From: Ptiloglossa arizonensis
Taxonomy: Eukaryota > Arthropoda > Insecta > Hymenoptera > Colletidae
Length of the DNA stretch: 64,000 nt
NCBI RefSeq assembly: GCF_051014685.1
Contig: NW_027478523.1
Span: 992,001-1,056,000, forward strand
Direction: 5' to 3'
In this document: positions 46,183-59,125 of the stretch, piece by piece
Layout of the letters: each line of letters starts with the position of its first letter
Position numbering within the stretch: the stretch's first letter is position 1
Program-made: the position numbers and the translations under genes
Notes under the pieces: generated by a model
What the model saw: the letters and a program-made list of their open reading frames with translations, nothing else
What the model was told of the DNA's origin: nothing
Databases searched by the model: none

Positions 46183-48455
46183 TAACTAGAGCGGCCTAGG
46201 GGAAAAGTACGCATACCGTTGTAATCGGGCGAGTTTCTACTTTCAGATACAACAGAAATTTTGCGGATTGATCAATTCGTTCGCGAGATATGGCAGTTTG
46301 AAGATAAGAAACGCTTGAGAAACTCAAAATTTTCGCATTTCTGATGCTCGAAACGAATAATTAGAACGGCCTAGGGGAAAAGTGCGCATACCGTTGTAAT
46401 CGGGCGAGTTTCTTCTTTCAGAAGCAACAGAAATTTTGCGGATTGGTCAATCCGTTCGCGAGATATGGCAGTTTGGAGGTAAGAAACGCTTGAGAAACTC
46501 AAAATTTTCGCAGTTCTGATGCTCGAAATGAATAACTGGAACGGCCTAGGGGAAAAGAGCGCAAACCGTTGTAATCGGGCGAGTTTCTACTTTCAGATGC
46601 AGCAGAAATTATGCGGATTGATCAATCCGTTCGCGAGATATGGCAGTTTGCAGATAAGAAACGCTTGAGAAACTCAAAATTTTCGCAGTTCTGATGCTCG
46701 AAACGAATAACTAGAACGGCCTAGGGGAAAAGTGCGCATACCGTTGTAATCGGGCGAGTTTCTACTTTCAGATGCAACAGACATTTTGCGGATTGGTCAA
46801 TCCGTTTGCGAGATGTGGCAGTTTGGAGGTAAGAAACGCTTGAGAAACTCAAAATTTTCGCAGTTCTGATGCTCGAAACGAGTAACTAGGCGCCCTAGGG
46901 GAAAATTACACCTACCGTTGTAATCGGGCGAGTTTCTACTTTCAGATGCAACAGAAATTTTGCGGATCGGTCAATCCGTTCGCGAGATATGGCAGTTTGG
47001 AGGTAAGAAACGCTTGAGAAACTCAAAATTTTCGCAGTTCTGATGCTCGAAACGAGTAACTAGTACGGCCTAGGGGAAAGTACGCATACCGTTATAATCG
47101 GGCGAGTTTCTACTTTCAGATGCAACAGAAATTTTGCGGATTGGTCAATCCGTTCGCGAGATATGGCAGTTTGGAGGTAAGAAACGCTTGAGAAACTCAA
47201 AATTTTCGCAGTTCTGATGCTCGAAACGAATAACTGGAACGGCCTAGGGGAAAACTACACATACCGTTGTAATCGGGCGAGTTTCTACTTTCAGATACAA
47301 CAGAAATTTTGCGGATTGGGCAATCCGTTCGCGAGATGTGGCAGTTTGGAGGTAAGAAACGCTTGAGAAACTCAAAATTTTCGCAGTTCTGATGCTCGAA
47401 ACGAATGACTAGAACGGCCTAGCGGAGAAGTACGCATACCGTTATAATCGGGCGAGTTTCTACTTTCAGAAGCAACAGAAATTTTGCGGATTGGTCATTC
47501 CGTTCGCGAGATATGGCAGTTTGGAGGTAAGAAACGCTTGAGAAACTCAAAATTTTTGCAGTTCTGATGCTCGAAACGAATAACTAGAACGGCCTAGGGG
47601 AAAACTACACATACCGTTGTAATCGGGCGAGTTTCTACTTTCAGATACAACAGAAATTTTGCGGATTGGGCAATCCGTTCGCGAGATGTGGCAGTTTGGA
47701 GGTAAGAAACGCTTGAGAAACTCAAAATTTTCGCAGTTCTGATGCTCGAAACGAATGACTAGAACGGCCTAGCGGAGAAGTACGCATACCGTTATAATCG
47801 GGCGAGTTTCTACTTTCAGAAGCAACAGAAATTTTGCGGATTGGTCATTCCGTTCGCGAGATATGGCAGTTTGGAGGTAAGAAACGCTTGAGAAACTCAA
47901 AATTTTTGCAGTTCTGATGCTCGAAACGAATAACTAGAACGGCCTAGGGGAAAAGTACGCATACCGATGTAATCGGGCGAGTTTCTACTTTCAGATGCAA
48001 CAGAAATTTTGCGGATTGGTCGATCCGTTCGCGAGATATGGCAGTTTGGAAGTAAGAAACGCTTGAGAAACTCAAAATTTTCGCAGTTCTGATGCTCGAA
48101 ACTAATAACTAGAACGGCCCAGGGGAAAAGTGCGCATACCATTGTAATCGGGCGAGTTTCTACTTTCAAATGCAACAGATATTTTGCGGATTGGTCAATC
48201 CGTTCGCGAGATATGGCAGTTTGGGTGTAAGAAACGCTTGAGAAACTCAAAATTTTCGCAGTTCTGATGCTCGAAACGAATAACTAGAACGGCCTAGGGG
48301 AAAACTACACCTACCGTTGTAATCGGGTGAGTTTCTACTTTCAGATGTAACAGAAATTTTGCGGATTGGTCAATCCTTTCGCGAGATATGGCAGTTTGGA
48401 GGTAAGAAACGCTTGAGAAACTCAAAATTTTCGCATTTCTGATGCTCGAAACGAA
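46183..48455 (+). repeat. 13-monomer segment, copy 1
   Basis: From 46358 the order is taattag/ttcttctttc, gtgcgcaaacc, gacatttt, gcgccc, tagtacgg (47057), two rounds of the gggcaatcc and cggag/ggtcattcc dimer (47231-47930), ggtcgatccg (47931), gcccagg (48106) and gatgtaac (48281). The same order without the tagtacgg monomer is at 49156-~51060. Confidence 0.86.
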
Positions 48456-48805
48456 TAATTAGAACGGCCTAGGGGAAAAGTGCGCATACCGTTGTAATCG
48501 GGCGAGTTTCTTCTTTTAGAAGCAACAGAAATTTTGCGGATTGATCAATTCGTTCGCGAGATATGGCAGTTTGAAGATAAGAAACGCTTGAGAAACTCAA
48601 AATTTTCGCATTTCTGATGCTCGAAACGAATAATTAGAACGGCCTAGGGGAAAAGTGCGCATACCGTTGTAATCGGGCGAGTTTCTTCTTTTAGAAGCAA
48701 CAGAAATTTTGCGGATTGGTCAATCCGTTCGCGAGATATGGCAGTTTGGAGGTAAGAAACGCTTGAGAAACTCAAAATTTTCGCAGTTCTGATGCTCGAA
48801 ATGAA
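48456..48805 (+). repeat. Duplicated single monomer (cttttagaag type)
   Basis: Adjacent monomers at 48456 and 48631 share the otherwise unseen gtttcttcttttagaagc. The first continues with ttgatcaattcg, gaagataag and gcatttctg, the second with ggtcaatccg and ggaggtaag, so it is a one-monomer (175-bp) step with an internal crossover. Confidence 0.85.
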
Positions 48806-49155
48806 TAACTGGAACGGCCTAGGGGAAAAGTGCGCAAACCGTTGTAATCGGGCGAGTTTCTACTTTCAGATGCAGCAGAAATTATGCGGATTGATCAATC
48901 CGTTCGCGAGATATGGCAGTTTGCAGATAAGAAACGCTTGAGAAACTCAAAATTTTCGCATTTCTGATGCTCGAAACGAGTAACTAGAGCGGCCTAGGGG
49001 AAAAGTACGAATACCGATGTAATCGGGCGAGTTTCTACTTTCAGATGCAACAGAAATTTTGCGGATTGGTCAATCCGTTCGCGAGATATGGCAGTTTGAA
49101 GATAAGAAACGCTTGAGAAACTCAAAATTTTCGCATTTCTGATGCTCGAAACGAA
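48806..49155 (+). repeat. Two linking monomers
   Basis: 48806 is a gtgcgcaaacc/gatgcagc monomer ending with gcatttctg; 48981 reads gtacgaataccgatg and ends gaagataag and gcatttctg. They join the duplicated 48456 monomers to the second 13-monomer segment. Confidence 0.82.
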
Positions 49156-51079
49156 TAATTAGAACGGCCTAGGGGAAAAGTGCGCATACCGTTGTAATCG
49201 GGCGAGTTTCTTCTTTCAGAAGCAACAGAAATTTTGCGGATTGGTCAATCCGTTCGCGAGATATGGCAGTTTGGAGGTAAGAAACGCTTGAGAAACTCAA
49301 AATTTTCGCAGTTCTGATGCTCGAAATGAATAACTGGAACGGCCTAGGGGAAAAGTGCGCAAACCGTTGTAATCGGGCGAGTTTCTACTTTCAGATGCAG
49401 CAGAAATTATGCGGATTGATCAATCCGTTCGCGAGATATGGCAGTTTGCAGATAAGAAACGCTTGAGAAACTCAAAATTTTCGCAGTTCTGATGCTCGAA
49501 ACGAATAACTAGAACGGCCTAGGGGAAAAGTGCGCATACCGTTGTAATCGGGCGAGTTTCTACTTTCAGATGCAACAGACATTTTGCGGATTGGTCAATC
49601 CGTTTGCGAGATGTGGCAGTTTGGAGGTAAGAAACGCTTGAGAAACTCAAAATTTTCGCAGTTCTGATGCTCGAAACGAGTAACTAGGCGCCCTAGGGGA
49701 AAATTACACCTACCGTTGTAATCGGGCGAGTTTCTACTTTCAGATGCAACAGAAATTTTGCGGATCGGTCAATCCGTTCGCGAGATATGGCAGTTTGGAG
49801 GTAAGAAACGCTTGAGAAACTCAAAATTTTCGCAGTTCTGATGCTCGAAACGAATAACTGGAACGGCCTAGGGGAAAACTACACATACCGTTGTAATCGG
49901 GCGAGTTTCTACTTTCAGATACAACAGAAATTTTGCGGATTGGGCAATCCGTTCGCGAGATGTGGCAGTTTGGAGGTAAGAAACGCTTGAGAAACTCAAA
50001 ATTTTCGCAGTTCTGATGCTCGAAACGAATGACTAGAACGGCCTAGCGGAGAAGTACGCATACCGTTATAATCGGGCGAGTTTCTACTTTCAGAAGCAAC
50101 AGAAATTTTGCGGATTGGTCATTCCGTTCGCGAGATATGGCAGTTTGGAGGTAAGAAACGCTTGAGAAACTCAAAATTTTTGCAGTTCTGATGCTCGAAA
50201 CGAATAACTAGAACGGCCTAGGGGAAAACTACACATACCGTTGTAATCGGGCGAGTTTCTACTTTCAGATACAACAGAAATTTTGCGGATTGGGCAATCC
50301 GTTCGCGAGATGTGGCAGTTTGGAGGTAAGAAACGCTTGAGAAACTCAAAATGTTCGCAGTTCTGATGCTCGAAACGAATGACTAGAACGGCCTAGCGGA
50401 GAAGTACGCATACCGTTATAATCGGGCGAGTTTCTACTTTCAGAAGCAACAGAAATTTTGCGGATTGGTCATTCCGTTCGCGAGATATGGCAGTTTGGAG
50501 GTAAGAAACGCTTGAGAAACTCAAAATTTTTGCAGTTCTGATGCTCGAAACGAATAACTAGAACGGCCTAGGGGAAAAGTACGCATACCGATGTAATCGG
50601 GCGAGTTTCTACTTTCAGATGCAACAGAAATTTTGCGGATTGGTCGATCCGTTCGCGAGATATGGCAGTTTGGAAGTAAGAAACGCTTGAGAAACTCAAA
50701 ATTTTCGCAGTTCTGATGCTCGAAACTAATAACTAGAACGGCCCAGGGGAAAAGTGCGCATACCATTGTAATCGGGCGAGTTTCTACTTTCAAATGCAAC
50801 AGATATTTTGCGGATTGGTCAATCCGTTCGCGAGATATGGCAGTTTGGGTGTAAGAAACGCTTGAGAAACTCAAAATTTTCGCAGTTCTGATGCTCGAAA
50901 CGAATAACTAGAACGGCCTAGGGGAAAACTACACCTACCGTTGTAATCGGGTGAGTTTCTACTTTCAGATGTAACAGAAATTTTGCGGATTGGTCAATCC
51001 TTTCGCGAGATATGGCAGTTTGGAGGTAAGAAACGCTTGAGAAACTCAAAATTTTCGCAGTTCTGATGCTCGACACGAA
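49156..51079 (+). repeat. 13-monomer segment, copy 2 lacking one monomer
   Basis: Monomers at 49156, 49331, 49506, 49681 (174), 49855, 50030, 50205, 50380, 50555, 50730 and 50905 follow 46358-48455, but the monomer matching 47057 is missing: the gcgccc monomer is followed directly by taactgg. Private change: caaaatgttcgcag near 50351. Confidence 0.86.
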
Positions 51080-52829
51080 TATCTAGAACGGCCTAGGGGA
51101 AAAGTGCGCATACCGTTGTAATCGGGCGAGTTTCTACTTTCAGATGCAACAGAAATTTTGCGGATTGGTCAATCCGTACGCGAGATATGGCAGTTTGGAG
51201 GTAAGAAACGCTTGAGAAACTCAAAATTTTCGCAGTTCTGATGCTCGAAACGAATAACTGGAACGGCCTAGGGGAAAACTACACATACCGTTGTAATCGG
51301 GCGAGTTTCTACTTTCAGAAGCAACAGAAATTTTGCGGATTGGTCAATCCGTTCGCGAGATATGTCAGTTTGGAGGTAAGAAACGCTTGAGAAACTCAAA
51401 ATTTTCGCAGTTCTGATGCTCGACACGTATAACTAGAACGGCCTAGGGGAAAAGTGCGCATACCGTTGTAATCGGGCGAGTTTCTACTTTCAGATGCAAC
51501 AGAAATTTTGCGGATTGGTCAATCCGTTCGCGAGATATGGCAGTTTGGAGGTAAGAAACGCTTGAGAAACTCAAAATTTTCGCAGTTCTGATGCTCGAAA
51601 TGAGTAACTAGAGCGGCCTAGGGGAAAAGTACGCACACCGTTGTAATTTGGCGAGTTTCTACTTTCAGATGCAACAGAAATTTTGCGGATTGGTCAATCC
51701 GTTCGCGAGATATGGCAGTTTGGAGGTAAGAAACGCTTGAGAAACTCAAAATTTTCGCAGTTCTGATGCTCGAAACGAATAACTGGAACGGCCTAGGGGA
51801 AAACTACGCATACCGTTGTAATCGGGCGAGTTTCTACTTTCAGAAGCAACAGAAATTTTGCGGATTGGTCAATCCGTTCGCGAGATATGTCAGTTTGGAT
51901 GTAAGAAACGCTTGAGAAACTCAAAATTTTCGCAGTTCTGATGCTCGACACGTATAACTAGAACGGCCTAGGGGAAAAGTGCGCATACCGTTGTAATCGG
52001 GCGAGTTTCTACTTTCAGATGCAACAGAAATTTTGCGGAACGGTCAATCCGTTCGCGAGATATGGCAGTTTGGAGGTAAAAAACGCTTGAGAAACTCAAA
52101 ATTTTCGCAGTTCTGATGCTCGAAACGAATAACTAGAACGGCCTAGGGGAAAACTACACCTACCGTTGTAATCGGGTGAGTTTCTACTTTCAGATACAAC
52201 AGAAATTTTGCGGATTGATCAATTCGTTCGCGAGATATGGCAGTTTGAAGATAAGAAACGCTTGAGAAACTCAAAATTTTCGCATTTCTGATGCTCGAAA
52301 CGAATAATTAGAACGGCCTAGGGGAAAAGTGCGCATACCGTTGTAATCGGGCGAGTTTCTTCTTTCAGAAGCAACAAAAATTTTGCGGATTGGTCAATCC
52401 GTTCGCGAGATATGGCAGTTTGGAGGTAAGAAACGCTTGAGAAACTCAAAATTTTCGCAGTTCTGATGCTCGAAATGAATAACTGGAACGGCCTAGGGGA
52501 AAAGTGCGCAAACCGTTGTAATCGGGCGAGTTTCTACTTTCAGATGCAGCAGAAATTATGCGGATTGATCAATCCGTTCGCGAGATATGGCAGTTTGCAG
52601 ATAAGAAACGCTTGAGAAACTCAAAATTTTCGCAGTTCTGATGCTCGAAACGAATAACTAGAACGGCCTAGGGGAAAAGTGCGCATACCGTTGTAATCGG
52701 GCGAGTTTCTACTTTCAGATGCAACAGAAATTTTGGGGATTGGTCAATCCGTTTGCGAGATGTGGCAGTTTGGAGGTAAGAAACGCTTGAGAAACTCAAA
52801 ATTTTCGCAGTTCTGATGCTCGACACGTA
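51080..52829 (+). repeat. Segment including copy 1 of an ~1.0-kb duplication
   Basis: Monomers at 51080 (ccgtacgcg), 51255 (gatatgtcag), 51430 (cgacacgtataact), 51605 (aaatgag, aatttgg), 51780 (actacgcatacc, gatatgtcag, ggatgtaag), 51955 (ggaacggtc), 52130 (ttgatcaattcg), 52305 (gcaacaaaaatttt), 52480 and 52655 (ttttgggg). About 51465-52470 recurs 1,400 bp downstream. Confidence 0.84.
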
Positions 52830-53529
52830 TAACTAGAACGGCCTAGGGGAAAATTACACCTACCGTTGTAATCGGGCGAGTTTCTACTTTCAGATGCAAC
52901 AGAAATTTTGCGGATTGGTCAATCCGTTCGCGAGATATGGCAGTTTGGAGGTAAGAAACGCTTGAGAAACTCAAAATTTTCGCAGTTCTGATGCTCGAAA
53001 TGAGTAACTAGAGCGGCCTAGGGGAAAAGTACGCACACCGTTGTAATTTGGCGAGTTTCTACTTTCAGATGCAACAGAAATTTTGCGGATTGGTCAATCC
53101 GTTCGCGAGATATGGCAGTTTGGAGGTAAGAAACGCTTGAGAAACTCAAAATTTTCGCAGTTCTGATGCTCGAAACGAATAACTGGAACGGCCTAGGGGA
53201 AAACTACGCATACCGTTGTAATCGGGCGAGTTTCTACTTTCAGAAGCAACAGAAATTTTGCGGATTGGTCAATCCGTTCGCGAGATATGTCAGTTTGGAT
53301 GTAAGAAACGCTTGAGAAACTCAAAATTTTCGCAGTTCTGATGCTCGACACGTATAACTAGAACGGCCTAGGGGAAAAGTGCGCATACCGTTGTAATCGG
53401 GCGAGTTTCTACTTTCAGATGCAACAGAAATTTTGCGGAACGGTCAATCCGTTCGCGAGATATGGCAGTTTGGAGGTAAAAAACGCTTGAGAAACTCAAA
53501 ATTTTCGCAGTTCTGATGCTCGAAACGAA
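52830..53529 (+). repeat. Copy 2 of the ~1.0-kb duplication (first part)
   Basis: 52830 is a chimera (cgacacgta start with aaaattacacctacc). 53005, 53180 and 53355 then repeat 51605, 51780 and 51955 with all private marks (aaatgag, aatttgg, actacgcatacc, gatatgtcag, ggatgtaag, ggaacggtc). Similarity runs on to about 53870. Confidence 0.84.
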
Positions 53530-54053
53530 TAACTAGAACGGCCTAGGGGAAAACTACACCTACCGTTGTAATCGGGTGAGTTTCTACTTTCAGATACAAC
53601 AGAAATTTTGCGGATTGATCAATTCGTTCGCGAGATATGGCAGTTTGAAGATAAGAAACGCTTGAGAAACTCAAAATTTTCGCATTTCTGATGCTCGAAA
53701 CGAATAATTAGAACGGCCTAGGGGAAAAGTGCGCATACCGTTGTAATCGGGCGAGTTTCTTCTTTCAGAAGCAACAAAAATTTTGCGGATTGGTCAATCC
53801 GTTCGCGAGATATGGCAGTTTGGAGGTAAGAAACGCTTGAGAAACTCAAAATTTTCGCAGTTCTGATGCTCGAAACGAGTAACTAGGCGCCCTAGGGGAA
53901 AATTACACCTACCGTTGTAATCGGGCGAGTTTCTACTTTCAGATGCAACAGAAATTTTGCGGATCGGTCAATCCGTTCGCGAGATATGGCAGTTTGGAGG
54001 TAAAAAACGCTTGAGAAACTCAAAATTTTCGCAGTTCTGATGCTCGAAACGAA
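53530..54053 (+). repeat. 524-bp trimer, copy 1
   Basis: Monomers at 53530 (gggtgag, gatacaac, ttgatcaattcg), 53705 (taattag, gtttcttctttc, gcaacaaaaatttt) and 53880 (gcgccc, 174 bp). The third ends with ggtaaaaaac. Confidence 0.9.
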
Positions 54054-54577
54054 TAACTAGAACGGCCTAGGGGAAAACTACACCTACCGTTGTAATCGGG
54101 TGAGTTTCTACTTTCAGATACAACAGAAATTTTGCGGATTGATCAATTCGTTCGCGAGATATGGCAGTTTGAAGATAAGAAACGCTTGAGAAACTCAAAA
54201 TTTTCGCATTTCTGATGCTCGAAACGAATAATTAGAACGGCCTAGGGGAAAAGTGCGCATACCGTTGTAATCGGGCGAGTTTCTTCTTTCAGAAGCAACA
54301 AAAATTTTGCGGATTGGTCAATCCGTTCGCGAGATATGGCAGTTTGGAGGTAAGAAACGCTTGAGAAACTCAAAATTTTCGCAGTTCTGATGCTCGAAAC
54401 GAGTAACTAGGCGCCCTAGGGGAAAATTACACCTACCGTTGTAATCGGGCGAGTTTCTACTTTCAGATGCAACAGAAATTTTGCGGATCGGTCAATCCGT
54501 TCGCGAGATATGGCAGTTTGGAGGTAAGAAACGCTTGAGAAACTCAAAATTTTCGCAGTTCTGATGCTCGAAACGAG
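54054..54577 (+). repeat. 524-bp trimer, copy 2
   Basis: Monomers at 54054, 54229 and 54404 repeat the previous trimer; the third reads ggtaagaaac rather than ggtaaaaaac, so the junction lies in that monomer. Confidence 0.9.
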
Positions 54578-57500
54578 TAACTAGTACGGCCTATGGGAAA
54601 GTACGCATACCGTTATAATCGGGCGAGTTTCTACTTTCAGATGCAACAGAAATTTTGCGGATTGGTCAATCCGTTCGCGAGATATGGCAGTTTGGGGGTA
54701 AGAAACGCTTGAGAAACTCAAAATTTTCGCAGTTCTGATGCTCGAAACGAATAACTAGAACGGCCTAGGGGAAAACTACACCCTCCGTTGTAATCGGGCG
54801 AGTTTCTACTTTCAGATGCAACAGAAATTTTGCGGATTGGTCAATCCGTTCGCGAGATATGGCAGTTTGGAGGTAAGAAACGCTTGAGAAACTCAAAATT
54901 TTCGCAGTTCTGATGCTCGAAACGAATAACTGGAACGGCCTAGGGGAAAACTACACATACCGTTGTAATCGGGCGAGCTTCTACTTTCAGATACAACAGA
55001 AATTTTGCGGATTGGGCAATCCGTTCGCGAGATGTGGCAGTTTGGAGGTAAGAAACGCTTGAGAAACTCAAAATTTTCGCAGTTCTGATGCTCGAAACGA
55101 ATGAATAGAACGGCCTAGCGGAGAAGTACGCATACCGTTATAATCGGGCGAGTTTCTACTTTCAGAAGCAACAGAAATTTTGCGGATTGGTCATTCCGTT
55201 CGCGAGATATGGCAGTTTGGAGGTAAGAAACGCTTGAGAAACTCAAAATTTTTGCAGTTCTGATGCTCGAAACGAATAACTAGAACGGCCTAGGGGAAAA
55301 GTACGCATACCGATGTAATCGGGCGAGTTTCTACTTTCAGATGCAACAGAAATTTTGCGGATTGGTCGATCCGTTCGCGAGATATGGCAGTTTGGAAGTA
55401 AGAAACGCTTGAGAAACTCAAAATTTTCGCAGTTCTGATGCTCGAAACTAATAACTAGAACGGCCCAGGGGAAAAGTGCGCACACCATTGTAATCGGGCG
55501 AGTTTCTACTTTCAAATGCAACAGATATTTTGCGGATTGGTCAATCCGTTCGCGAGATATGGCAGTTTGGGTGTAAGAAACGCTTGAGAAACTCAAAATT
55601 TTCGCAGTTCTGATGCTCGAAACGAATAACTAGAACGGCCTAGGGGAAAACTACACCTACCGTTGTAATCGGGTGAGTTTCTACTTTCAGATGTAACAGA
55701 AATTTTGCGGATTGGTCAATCCTTTCGCGAGATATGGCAGTTTGGAGGTAAGAAACGCTTGAGAAACTCAAAATTTTCGCAGTTCTGATGCTCGACACGA
55801 ATAACTAGAACGGCCTAGGGGAAAAGTGCGCATACCGTTGTAATCGGGCGAGTTTCTACTTTCAGATGCAACAGAAATTTTGCGGATTGGTCAATCCGTT
55901 CGCGAGATATGGCAGTTTGGAGATAAGAAACGCTTGAGAAACTCAAAATTTTCGCAGTTCTGATGCTCGAAACGAGTAACTAGAGCGGCCTAGGGGAAAA
56001 GTACGCACACCGTTGTAATTTGGCGAGTTTCTACTTTCAGATGCAACAGAAATTTTGCGGATTGGTCAATCCGTTCGCGAGATATGGCAGTTTGGAGGTA
56101 AGAAACGCTTGAGAACTCAAAATTTTCGCAGTTCTGATGCTCGAAACGAATAACTGGAACGGCCTAGGGGAAAACTACACATACCGTTGTAATCGGGCGA
56201 GTTTCTACTTTCAGATACAACAGAAATTTTGCGGATTGGTCAATCCGTTTGCGAGATGTGGCAGTTTGGAGGTAAGAAACGCTTGAGAAACTCAAAATTT
56301 TCGCAGTTCTGATGCTCGAAACGAATAACTAGAACGGCCTAGGGGAAAAGTACGCATGCCGATGTAATCGGGCGAGTTTCTACTTTCAGATGCAACAGAA
56401 ATTTTGCGGATTGGTCAATCCGTTCGCGAGATGTGGCAGTTTGGAGGTAAGAAACGCTTGAGAAACTCAAAATTTTCGCAGTTCTGATGCTCGAAACGAA
56501 TGACTAGAACGGCCTACGGGAGAAGTACGCATACCGTTGTAATCGGGCGAGTTTCTACTTTCAGATGCAACAGAAATTTTGCGGATTGGTCGATCCGTTC
56601 GCGAGATATGGCAGTTTGGAAGTAAGAAACGCTTGAGAAAGTCAAAATTTTCGCAGTTCTGATGCTCGAAACGAATGACTAGGACGGCCTAGCGGAGAAG
56701 TACGCATACCGTTGTAATCGGGCGAGTTTCTACTTTCAGAAGCAACAGAAATTTTGCGGATTGGTCAATCCGTTCGCGAGATATGGCAGTTTGGAGGTAA
56801 GAAACGCTTGAGAAACTCAAAATTTTCGCAGTTCTGATGCTCGAAACGAGTAACTAGAGCGGCCTAGGGGAAAAGTACGCATACCGTTGTAATTGGGCGA
56901 GTTTCTACTTTCAGATGCAACAGAAATTTTGCGGATTGGTCAATGTGTTCGCGAGATATGGCAGTTTGGAGGTAAGAAACGCTTGAGAAACTCAAAATTT
57001 TCGCAGTTCTGATGCTCGAAACGAATTACTGGAACGGCCTAGGGGAAAACTACACATACCGTTGTAATCGGGCGAGTTTCTACTTTCAGATACAACAGAA
57101 ATTTTGCGGATTGGTCAATCCGTTTGCGAGATGTGGCAGTTTGGAGGTAAGAAACGCTTGAGAAACTCAAGATTTTCGCAGTTCTGATGCTCGAAACGAA
57201 TAACTGGAACGGCCTAGGGGAAAACTACACATACCGTTGTAATCGGGCGAGTTTCTACTTTCAGATACAACAGAAATTTTGCGGATTGGTCAATCCGTTT
57301 GCGAGATGTGGCAGTTTGGAGGTAAGAAACGCTTGAGAAACTCAAAATTTTCGCAATTCTGATTCTCGAAACGAATAACTAGAACGGCCTAGGGGATAAG
57401 TACGCATGCCGATGTAATGGGGCGAGTTTCTACTTTCAGATGCAACAGAAATTTTGCGGATTGGTCAATCCGTTCGCGAGATATGGCAGTTTGGAGGTAA

Positions 57501-58140
57501 GAAACGCTTGAGAAACTCAAAATTTTCGCAGTTCTGATGCTCGAAACGAATAACTAGAACGGCCTAGGGGAAAACTACACCTACCGTTGTAATCGGGTGA
57601 GTTTCTACTTTCAGATGAAACAGAAATTTTGCGGATTGGTCAATCCGTTCGCGAGATATGGCAGTTTGGAGGTAAGAAACGCTTGAGAAACTCAAAATTT
57701 TCGCAGTTCTGATGCTCGAAATGAATAACTGGAACGGCCTAGGGGAAAAGTGCGCAAACCGTTGTAATCGGGCGAGTTTCTACTTTCAGATGCAGCAGAA
57801 ATTATGCGGATTGATCAATCCGTTCGCGAGATATGGCAGTTTGCAGATAAGAAACGCTTGAGAAACTCAAAATTTTCGCATTTCTGATGCTCGAAACGAG
57901 TAACTAGAGCGGCCTAGGGGAAAAGTACGCATACCGTTGTAATCGGGCGAGTTTCTACTTTCAGATACAACAGAAATTTTGCGGATTGGTCAATCCGTTT
58001 GCGAGATGTGGCAGTTTGGAGGTAAGAAACGCATGAGAAACTCAAGATTTTCGCAGTTCTGATGCTCGAAACGAATAACTAGAGCGGCCTAGGGGAAAAC
58101 TACACATACTGCTGTAATCGGGCGAGTTTCTACTTTCAGA
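54404..58140 (+). repeat. Large duplicated segment, copy 1 (~3.7 kb)
   Basis: Monomer starts are 54404, 54578, 54752, 54927 (gcgagcttc), 55102 (tgaatag), 55277, 55452, 55627, 55802, 55977 (aatttgg; gagaactc, 174 bp), 56151, 56326, 56501 (ctacggg, gagaaagtc), 56676, 56851 (aattggg), 57026 (ttactgg), 57201, 57376 (ggggataag, aatgggg), 57551, 57726, 57901 and 58076. The series returns from 59126 without 55627-56150. Rare marks such as aatgggg, ggggataag and gattctcg confirm descent. Confidence 0.9.
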
Positions 58141-59125
58141 AGCAACAGAAATTTTGCGGATTGGTCATTCCGTTCGCGAGATATGGCAGTTTGGAGGTAA
58201 GAAACGCTTGAGAAACTCAAAATTTTTGCAGTTCTGATGCTCGAAACGAATAACTAGAACGGCCTAGGGGAAAAGTACGCATACCGATGTAATCGGGCGA
58301 GTTTCTACTTTCAGATGCAACAGAAATTTTGCGGATTGGTCGATCCGTTCGCGAGATATGGCAGTTTGGAAGTAAGAAACGCTTGAGAAACTCAAAATTT
58401 TCGCAGTTCTGATGCTCGAAACTAATAACTAGAACGGCCCAGGGGAAAAGTGCGCATACCATTGTAATCGGGCGAGTTTCTACTTTCAAATGCAACAGAT
58501 ATTTTGCGGATTGGTCAATCCGTTCGCGAGATATGGCAGTTTGGGTGTAAGAAACGCTTGAGAAACTCAAAATTTTCGCAGTTCTGATGCTCGAAACGAA
58601 TAACTAGAACGGCCTAGGGGAAAACTACACCTACCGTTGTAATCGGGTGAGTTTCTACTTTCAGATGTAACAGAAATTTTGCGGATTGGTCAATCCTTTC
58701 GCGAGATATGGCAGTTTGGAGGTAAGAAACGCTTGAGAAACTCAAAATTTTCGCAGTTCTGATGCTCGACACGAATAACTAAAACGGCCTAGGGGAAAAG
58801 TGCGCATACCGTTGTAATCGGGCGAGTTTCTACTTTCAGATGCAACAGAAATTTTGCGGATTGGTCAATCCGTTCGCGAGATATGGCAGTTTGGAGATAA
58901 GAAACGCTTGAGAAACTCAAAATTTTCGCAGTTCTGATGCTCGAAACGAGTAACTAGAGCGGCCTAGGGGAAAAGTACGCACACCGTTGTAATTTGGCGA
59001 GTTTCTACTTTCAGATGCAACAGAAATTTTGCGGATTGGTCAATCCGTTTGCGAGATGTGGCAGTTTGGAGGTAAGAAACGCTTGAGAAACTCAAAATTT
59101 TCGCAGTTCTGATGCTCGAAACGAG
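58141..59125 (+). repeat. Five-monomer cassette between the large copies
   Basis: The 58076 monomer switches from the catactgctg type to gaagcaac and ggtcattcc. Then 58251 (ggtcgatccg), 58426 (gcccagg), 58601 (gatgtaac, atcctttc), 58776 and 58951 (aatttgg) repeat the cassette of 55277-56150 and of 62799-63673. Confidence 0.86.
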
